From: an uncultured Solobacterium sp.
Lineage (GTDB): Bacteria; Bacillota_I; Bacilli_A; Erysipelotrichales; Erysipelotrichaceae
Direction: 5' to 3'
Assembly (NCBI GenBank): GCA_938041275.1
Contig: CALISH010000152.1
Location: 1 to 11,047 of the forward strand
Length of the DNA: 11,047 nt
The notes beneath the pieces are model-generated. The model was not told the DNA's origin. It did not search any database and worked only from the letters and a program-made list of their open reading frames with translations. This document shows, in pieces, positions 6,521-11,047 of this stretch; position 1 is the first letter of the stretch; every line of letters begins with the position of its first letter. Position numbers and translations under genes: made by a program.

Positions 6521-8326
6521 ATGGACCAAAAGCATATACGAAATTTCTGTATTATTGCCCATATCGACCATGGTAAATCGACATTGGCAGACCGTATTCT
6601 TGAAATGACAGAAACGGTAAAAGAACGTGATATGAAAGCACAACTTCTGGATGAAATGGACCTAGAAAGAGAACGTGGTATCACAATTAAGCTGAATGCG
6701 GTACAGCTAAGCTATACCGCTAAAGATGGACAAGAGTATCTTTTTAACTTGATTGATACACCAGGTCACGTCGATTTTACATATGAAGTTTCACGCTCAC
6801 TAGCAGCTTGTGAGGGTGCGATTTTAGTCGTTGACTCTACCCAAGGTGTTCAAGCACAAACACTCGCAAATACCTATCTAGCATTAGATAATAATCTAGA
6901 AATCCTACCTGTTATTAATAAAGTAGACATGATGAATGCTCAACCTGATGTCACAATCCGCGAGATTGAAGATATCATCGGTTTGGATTGCAGTAATGCA
7001 CCACTCATTTCTGCACGTAGCGGATTAAACGTTGATAAAGTATTAGAACAGATTGTATCTCATATTCCAGCACCAAGTGGAGATGAAAATGCCCCATTAC
7101 AAGCGTTAGTATTCGACTCCTTCTATGACCCATATCGTGGAATCATCGCATTAATCCGTATCCGTGAGGGTAGTCTTTCTGTTGGTGATAAGATTCGCTT
7201 TATGGCAACAGGCGCAGAATATGAAGTACTAGAGGTTGGTATTCGTAATCCACGTGAAGTAAAGATGAATACATTAGTGTGTGGCGACGTAGGTTGGTTT
7301 GCGGCTTCTATTAAGTCCATCCAAGATGTACGTGTCGGTGATACTGTGACAAAAGTAGATAATCCAGCAGAGAAACCTTTATCTGGATATCGTAAGTTAA
7401 ACCCAATGGTATATTGCGGTCTATATCCAACTGATGCCGCAAAGTATGGTGATTTACGTGAAGCATTAGATAAACTACAGTTAAATGACGCATCCTTACA
7501 GTATGAACCAGAGACATCCCAAGCCTTAGGCTTTGGTTATCGTTGTGGTTTCTTAGGACTTCTACATATGGATGTTATTCAGGAACGTTTGGAAAGAGAA
7601 TATAACCTTGACCTTATCGCAACTGCACCATCCGTTATTTATCATGTCTATCTAACAGATGGCTCAATGATTGAAATTGATAACCCAGCTAGAATGCCAG
7701 ATGCGGCAAGAATTGACCGTGTTGAAGAGCCGTATGTAAAGGCAAGTATTATGGTTCCAGATACCTATATCGGTGCCATCATGGACTTATGCCAGAATAA
7801 GCGCGGTATCTATCAGACAATGGAAATCATCGATACTGGTAGAAATATGATTATCTATGAATTACCACTTTCAGAAATTATCTTTGACTTCTTTGATAAG
7901 TTAAAGTCATGTTCAAAGGGATATGCTTCATTAGACTATGAACTCATTGGCTATCGTGCACAAGATCTTGTACGCATGGATATTCTATTGAACGGTGAAA
8001 ATGTCGATGCATTATCCGTGATTATTCACCGCTCTGAAGCGTATGCACGTGGTTCTGCAATTACAGTGAAGCTAAAGGAACTCATACCTAAGCAACAATT
8101 CGAGATTCCTGTACAGGCTGCCATCGGTGGTAAGATCATCGCTAGAACAAATATCAAATCCTTGCGTAAAAACGTACTTGCCAAGTGTTATGGTGGTGAT
8201 ATTTCCCGTAAGAAGAAACTTCTAGAGAAACAAAAAGAAGGAAAGAAGAGAATGAAGGCGGTAGGATCTGTAGAGATTCCACAGGAAGCGTTTATGTCTG
8301 TTCTATCAATGGATGATGATAACTAA
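6521..8326 (+). CDS. lepA: Elongation factor 4 (LepA), ribosome-associated translational GTPase
   Basis: LepA/EF4 is a GTPase that binds the ribosome; back-translocation and roles in initiation or 30S assembly have been proposed. The 601 residues match the family. GTPase elements are all present: G1 AHIDHGKST (13-21), switch I RGITI (52-56), G3 DTPGH (79-83) with the catalytic-type H83, G4 NKVD (133-136) and G5 SARSG (164-168). The EF-G-like domains II, III and V follow, including LGFGYRCGFLGLLHMDV (336-352). The LepA-specific C-terminal domain ends in the basic segment KCYGGDISRKKKLLEKQKEG and SVEIPQEAFMSVL. EF-G domain IV is absent, as expected. The ATG directly follows the fmt TAA with no gap; GGGAAGG (6503-6509) about 11 nt upstream can serve as ribosome site. 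The last 14 nt overlap hemW. Confidence 0.98.
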   Translation: MDQKHIRNFCIIAHIDHGKSTLADRILEMTETVKERDMKAQLLDEMDLERERGITIKLNAVQLSYTAKDGQEYLFNLIDTPGHVDFTYEVSRSLAACEGAILVVDSTQGVQAQTLANTYLALDNNLEILPVINKVDMMNAQPDVTIREIEDIIGLDCSNAPLISARSGLNVDKVLEQIVSHIPAPSGDENAPLQALVFDSFYDPYRGIIALIRIREGSLSVGDKIRFMATGAEYEVLEVGIRNPREVKMNTLVCGDVGWFAASIKSIQDVRVGDTVTKVDNPAEKPLSGYRKLNPMVYCGLYPTDAAKYGDLREALDKLQLNDASLQYEPETSQALGFGYRCGFLGLLHMDVIQERLEREYNLDLIATAPSVIYHVYLTDGSMIEIDNPARMPDAARIDRVEEPYVKASIMVPDTYIGAIMDLCQNKRGIYQTMEIIDTGRNMIIYELPLSEIIFDFFDKLKSCSKGYASLDYELIGYRAQDLVRMDILLNGENVDALSVIIHRSEAYARGSAITVKLKELIPKQQFEIPVQAAIGGKIIARTNIKSLRKNVLAKCYGGDISRKKKLLEKQKEGKKRMKAVGSVEIPQEAFMSVLSMDDDN

Positions 8327-9413
8327 ACCAAAGCATCTCTACTTGCATGTACCATTCTGTCGAACAATTTGTTCATATTGTGATTTCTGCCATGTAGGCT
8401 ATCAAGAAACAGTCGCAAATCAATGGTTAGAAGCAATCAAAGCTGATATTCAAAATCGCCATATCAATGAGAATCTACTAACGATTTATATCGGTGGTGG
8501 TACACCAACTGCACTCTCTTCATCACAACTAGATCAATTGCTCAGTTTATTAGATCCTTATGCACGCATGGCGCAGGAGTATACCATTGAAATTAATCCA
8601 GAAACGTTTGATGAAGACAAAGCAAAGATATTACAAAAACACGGTGTAAACCGTGCAAGCATAGGCTTTCAAACATCAGATGAAAAGCTACTGCAGATGA
8701 TGAACCGACATCATCGATTAGAAGATGTCGCAGAAACGATGAAACTATTACGTAAATATGGTATCAATAACATCTCACTAGATTTAATGTATTCTTTGCC
8801 TACACAGACAATGGAATCATTAGAGAAGTCTGTACAGGATGCGATTGCATTAGAACCTACACATCTATCGCTATATTCTTTAACGATAGAGCCAAATACA
8901 GTTTTTGCGAAAAAGGGATATGAACATCTTGAAGATGATATGGAAGCAGATATGTATGAATGGATTTATAAGATGCTTCCGAAGTATGGTTTTGTGCAGT
9001 ATGAAATTAGTAACTTTGCAAAAGGGGATATGATTTCAATGCATAACTGTGCATATTGGAATTATCAAGATTTCTATGGGATTGGTTGTGGTGCCAGTGG
9101 TTTAGAAGGAAGCACTCGTTATGATATTCCAAAGAACGTAAGAAGATACATCGAAGATTCATCTATAAAAGACACAATCGAATTGGCTCCTCAAGATCAA
9201 ATGTTTGAGGCAGTCATGATGGGATTACGTTTGAAAGAAGGAATGAATATCCAACTGTTTGAAGAAAGATTCCATACATCTGTAGTAGAAGTCTATCGTA
9301 CTCAGATTAATAAGTTATGTAACGAAGGAAAACTCATCCTTGAGGGAAACCGTCTTCGTTGTAGTGAAAAAGGATTTGAAATCCTAAATAGTATCTTAGT
9401 AGAGTTTATGTAG
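8313..9413 (+). CDS. hemW: Radical SAM heme chaperone HemW (HemN-like, not a proven coproporphyrinogen dehydrogenase)
   Basis: HemW binds heme and hands it to respiratory apoproteins; many genomes mislabel it as oxygen-independent coproporphyrinogen III oxidase. The 366-residue protein opens with the radical-SAM motif YLHVPFCRTICSYCDFC, whose iron-sulfur ligands are C16, C20 and C23; C26 is an additional cysteine. GGGTPT (61-66) is the SAM-contacting motif. HNCAYW (244-249) fits HNxxYW, the heme-binding signature that separates HemW from HemN. The HemN C-terminal domain spans about 290-360. The start at 8313 (ATG ATG) overlaps lepA by 14 nt and lacks a clear ribosome site, so it is probably translated by coupling to lepA. 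The lepA-hemW pair is widely conserved in Firmicutes. Nothing here shows what heme proteins the organism has. I see no terminator between this gene and rpsO. Confidence 0.95.
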   Translation: MMITKPKHLYLHVPFCRTICSYCDFCHVGYQETVANQWLEAIKADIQNRHINENLLTIYIGGGTPTALSSSQLDQLLSLLDPYARMAQEYTIEINPETFDEDKAKILQKHGVNRASIGFQTSDEKLLQMMNRHHRLEDVAETMKLLRKYGINNISLDLMYSLPTQTMESLEKSVQDAIALEPTHLSLYSLTIEPNTVFAKKGYEHLEDDMEADMYEWIYKMLPKYGFVQYEISNFAKGDMISMHNCAYWNYQDFYGIGCGASGLEGSTRYDIPKNVRRYIEDSSIKDTIELAPQDQMFEAVMMGLRLKEGMNIQLFEERFHTSVVEVYRTQINKLCNEGKLILEGNRLRCSEKGFEILNSILVEFM

Positions 9414-9430
9414 TACCAATCGGTATTAAA
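9409..9430. repeat. Imperfect inverted repeat upstream of the rpsO promoter
   Basis: The half-sites TGTAGTACC and GGTATTAAA are separated by AATC and match at seven of nine positions (TnTAnTACC-N4-GGTAnTAnA). The repeat overlaps the hemW stop codon and ends 2 nt before the rpsO -35. It could be an activator or repressor site. It has no T-tract and is not a terminator. I cannot assign it to a regulator. Confidence 0.35.
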
Positions 9431-9432
9431 TA

Positions 9433-9461
9433 TTGCATACAGAGCGATTGTATGCTATTAT
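9433..9461 (+). promoter_or_regulatory. Extended -10 promoter of rpsO
   Basis: TTGCAT (9433-9438), a 17-nt spacer and TATTAT (9456-9461), with TG at 9453-9454 giving an extended -10 (TGCTATTAT). Start of transcription is expected near 9467. The promoter contains an inverted repeat, GCATAC (9435-9440) and GTATGC (9450-9455), joining the -35 to the base before the -10. Since hemW has no terminator, rpsO may also receive read-through from the fmt operon. Confidence 0.7.
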
Positions 9462-9466
9462 CTAAA

Positions 9467-9545
9467 GGCTTTCTTGCTGGGGATGACATATCCTCAAAAG
9501 TTATGCTCGGTTTGGAAGTTCTATAGAAAGAAAGAGGAAAATAAA
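9467..9545 (+). promoter_or_regulatory. rpsO 5' leader, candidate S15 autoregulatory RNA
   Basis: The predicted leader is about 79 nt, long for a gene with a simple ribosome site. It can form a hairpin GGGGAT / ATCCTC (9479-9484 with 9490-9495, loop GACAT, one G·U pair). Its 5' end CTTTCTT (9469-9475) is perfectly complementary to AAGAAAG (9528-9534), which runs into the ribosome site AGAGGA (9533-9538). The long helix would enclose the hairpin and partly cover the ribosome site. S15 is known to repress its own translation through leader structures in several bacteria; that this leader does so is inference from the pairing alone. Confidence 0.4.
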
Positions 9546-9812
9546 ATGTTAACAAAGGAAACAGTAGCACAGATTGCTAAAGATTTTGGACGTAAGGAAG
9601 GCGACACAGGTTCTGTTGAAGTACAGGTTGCTCTATTAACACATCAGATCAACTCATTAACAGTACACATGCAGGCTAATAAGAAGGACTATTCTTCTAA
9701 CCGTGGTCTATTAAAGATGGTTGGTCGTAGAAGAAAGATGCTCGATTACCTCAAGAAGCATGATGTTAACCGTTACCGTGAATTAGTTCAAAAGTTAGGT
9801 TTAAGAAAGTAA
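9546..9812 (+). CDS. rpsO: 30S ribosomal protein S15
   Basis: S15 binds the central domain of 16S rRNA early in 30S assembly. The 88 residues cover the whole four-helix protein: DTGSVEVQVALLTHQINSLT (20-39), the rRNA-contacting loop with H41, D48 and S51, RGLLKMVGRRRKMLDYLKK (53-71) and the C-terminal VQKLGLRK. The position equivalent to His45 of E. coli S15 is Asn here. The start is the ATG at 9546, with AGAGGA (9533-9538) 7 nt upstream; an in-frame TTG at 9474 would add 24 residues not found in S15 and lies in the leader. It is likely transcribed from its own promoter and ends at its own terminator. In many bacteria rpsO is followed by pnp; here an ABC transporter follows instead. Confidence 0.98.
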   Translation: MLTKETVAQIAKDFGRKEGDTGSVEVQVALLTHQINSLTVHMQANKKDYSSNRGLLKMVGRRRKMLDYLKKHDVNRYRELVQKLGLRK

Positions 9813-9817
9813 TTGTG

Positions 9818-9843
9818 AAAGCAGTCATTGAACTGCTTTTTTT
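9818..9843 (+). terminator. Rho-independent terminator of rpsO
   Basis: A perfect 8-bp stem, AAAGCAGT / ACTGCTTT, with loop CATTGA, begins 5 nt after the rpsO stop and runs into seven consecutive T (9837-9843). The A residues at the left foot could let it also act on the - strand, but no - strand gene needs it here. Confidence 0.9.
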
Positions 9844-9860
9844 GTACTTCAGGTGTACAA
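9842..9860. promoter_or_regulatory. Operator-like inverted repeat and probable -10 before the ABC exporter
   Basis: TTGTAC and GTACAA are perfect 6-base inverted half-sites 7 nt apart (TTCAGGT between them). The right half overlaps TACAAT (9856-9861), a five-of-six match to TATAAT, but no convincing -35 exists 16-18 nt upstream. A weak -35 with a palindrome over the -10 would suit a regulated promoter, by repression or by an activator. No regulator gene is visible in the window, so its identity is unknown. Confidence 0.45.
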
Positions 9861-9885
9861 TTAGATAGGAAAAGAGACATAAGAC

Positions 9886-10587
9886 ATGAGCTATATTACA
9901 TTTCAAGAAGTTAGAAAAACATATCATGTTGGTGAAATTGATATTCATGCATTGGATGGTGTCAACTTTGAAGTAGAAAAGGGACAAGTTGTTATTGTGG
10001 CTGGTGCTAGTGGTGCTGGTAAGAGTACAATTTTAAACATCCTTGGTGGAATGGATACTGTCACAAGTGGATCTGTTATTGTGGATGGAAAACATGTTGA
10101 TGCGATGAATGAAAAAGAGTTAACGGACTATCGTCGCTTTGATATTGGTTTTGTCTTCCAGTTTTATAACTTAGTACAGAATCTTACTGCTTTAGAAAAT
10201 GTAGAATTAGCTTCTGAAATTTGTAAAGATCCGCTTGATCCAGTGAAGGTTTTAGCACAGGTAGGCTTGCAAGATCGTATGAATAATTTCCCTGCACAAT
10301 TATCTGGTGGAGAACAACAGCGTGTAGCGATTGCTAGAGCGATTGCTAAGAATCCTAAGTTACTTCTGTGTGATGAGCCGACTGGTGCACTAGACTATGT
10401 CACAGGGAAACAGATATTACAATTACTGCAGGATACAGCACGCTTGCATGGCATGACGGTTATTATCATTACACATAATCTAGCCATCTGTCCGATGGGA
10501 GATTTAGTCTGCCATGTTAAAAATGGAAAAGTCATCTCTATGGAAAAAAATGATCATCCAAAGGATATAACGGAGATAGAGTGGTAA
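9886..10587 (+). CDS. ABC transporter ATP-binding protein, MacB/LolD type
   Basis: This is the ATPase of an exporter-like ABC system acting at the inner face of the membrane. The 233 residues contain every catalytic motif: Walker A GASGAGKST (40-48), Q-loop glutamine Q92 in FVFQFYNL, signature LSGGEQQR (139-146), Walker B LLLCDEP (159-165) with E164, D-loop GALD (167-170) and switch H197. The short sequence, the FQFYNLVQNLTALENVEL region and the partner permease place it in the MacB/LolD/FtsE-like group, whose members drive extracytoplasmic movement of lipoproteins, peptides or antibiotics rather than import. The substrate cannot be told. The ATG at 9886 has only a weak purine stretch (AAAAGAGA, 9870-9877) 8 nt upstream. 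Its stop codon overlaps the ATG of the permease (TAATG), so the two subunits are translationally coupled. It lies after the rpsO terminator and has its own probable promoter. Confidence 0.93.
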   Translation: MSYITFQEVRKTYHVGEIDIHALDGVNFEVEKGQVVIVAGASGAGKSTILNILGGMDTVTSGSVIVDGKHVDAMNEKELTDYRRFDIGFVFQFYNLVQNLTALENVELASEICKDPLDPVKVLAQVGLQDRMNNFPAQLSGGEQQRVAIARAIAKNPKLLLCDEPTGALDYVTGKQILQLLQDTARLHGMTVIIITHNLAICPMGDLVCHVKNGKVISMEKNDHPKDITEIEW

Positions 10588-11047
10588 TGGCGAAAAAAGT
10601 ATTTCATAAAAATGTATTTCGCTTAATCAAGTCGACGAAAGGTCGATTCTTTTCGCTATCTGCGATTGTATCGATTGGTGTTGCGTTCTTTATTGGTGTT
10701 AGTGCTAGCGCACCGATGATGGCTGCTAGTGTTGATTCCTATGATGATAGTTACGATTTAAAGGACTTTACAATCTATTCAAATTATGGTTTCAAAGAGG
10801 ATGACATAGAAGCTTTAAAAAAGGTAGATTCGATACGTACAGTTGAGCCGGGCTATTTTGTGGATGAGATTGCGACAGATAGTAAAGGGACACAACTTGT
10901 GAGAATTCATTCTTATGATTCATCACATACAATCAATCGCTTTAAACTTGTAGAAGGACGTATGCCTGAAAATGACCATGAAGTTGTTGCAGAGCGAAAT
11001 GGGAACATAAAGTCAGGCTTTGAAGTGGGAGATACAGTAAAGTTATC
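10587..11047 (+). CDS. FtsX/MacB-type ABC transporter permease, 3'-partial
   Basis: This is the membrane subunit paired with the preceding ATPase. Only the first 153 residues lie in the window. They begin MAKKVFHKNVFRLIKSTKGR, a basic cytoplasmic start, followed by one membrane segment at about 21-42 (FFSLSAIVSIGVAFFIGVSA). A soluble extracytoplasmic stretch follows, with SYDLKDFTIYSNYGFKEDDI, VEPGY (86-90) and LVEGRMPENDHEVVAE (121-136), typical of the periplasmic-core-like (MacB_PCD) domain after TM1. The style resembles the very large permeases of Firmicutes (often 1000 residues or more, with coiled coils between domains), but the length here is unknown. The ATG overlaps the ATPase stop by one base, with GGAG (10572-10575) 11 nt upstream. 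No substrate can be assigned. Confidence 0.9.
   Translation, partial: MAKKVFHKNVFRLIKSTKGRFFSLSAIVSIGVAFFIGVSASAPMMAASVDSYDDSYDLKDFTIYSNYGFKEDDIEALKKVDSIRTVEPGYFVDEIATDSKGTQLVRIHSYDSSHTINRFKLVEGRMPENDHEVVAERNGNIKSGFEVGDTVKL

Noticed and set aside
9418..9460. Terminator after hemW
   Set aside because: Inverted repeats are present but neither is GC-rich nor followed by a T-tract.
9474..9545. N-terminal extension of S15 from a TTG at 9474
   Set aside because: The added 24 residues do not resemble S15, and the ATG at 9546 has a well-placed ribosome site; the stretch is the leader.
1..11047. Mobile element, CRISPR array, tRNA or rRNA gene, phage or defence genes
   Set aside because: No transposase, integrase, regularly spaced repeats, tRNA-like folds or rRNA stretches were seen; nearly all bases are accounted for by core genes.

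Overview
This is a housekeeping stretch of a moderately AT-rich Firmicutes/Mollicutes-type chromosome. The single-chain (alpha2) glycyl-tRNA synthetase directly upstream of dnaG, rpoD and trmK is the order I recall from Mollicutes such as Mycoplasma genitalium. The SigA-like sigma factor, the strong AGGAGG ribosome sites and the rpsT/lepA/hemW neighbourhood point to low-GC Gram-positives. My best guess is an Erysipelotrichia-like gut or oral bacterium. That placement is inferred from gene order and protein style, not from a search.

Layout. (1) Positions 1-5177, + strand: a tightly packed operon of glyS (5' end cut by the window), dnaG, rpoD and trmK, covering glycine charging, replication priming, the primary sigma factor and tRNA m1A22 methylation. 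dnaG and rpoD overlap by 20 nt. (2) Positions 5176-5205: a hairpin that works as a terminator in both directions and contains the stop codons of both trmK and the convergent rpsT. (3) rpsT (S20) lies on the - strand and diverges from fmt; their two promoters have -35 boxes that meet back to back. (4) Positions 5582-9413, + strand: fmt, lepA and hemW, joined by 0-nt spacing and a 14-nt overlap. (5) rpsO (S15) has its own extended -10 promoter, a leader of about 79 nt that can fold, and a strong terminator. (6) At the right edge an ABC exporter begins: a complete MacB/LolD-type ATPase overlapping by 1 nt the start of a large FtsX/MacB-type permease that runs off the window. An inverted repeat (TTGTAC-N7-GTACAA) covers its probable -10 and is a candidate operator.

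The genes before the ABC pair belong mostly to gene expression: aminoacylation, tRNA modification, initiator tRNA formylation, the elongation factor LepA/EF4, two 30S proteins and the sigma factor. I see no mobile element, CRISPR array, tRNA or rRNA gene, phage gene or obvious foreign DNA. No intergenic gap exceeds about 130 nt. I do not see a new multi-gene system. The points most worth following are the charge-segregated N-terminal extension of RpoD, the rpsO leader, the operator-like repeat at the ABC exporter, and the shared regulatory DNA around rpsT.
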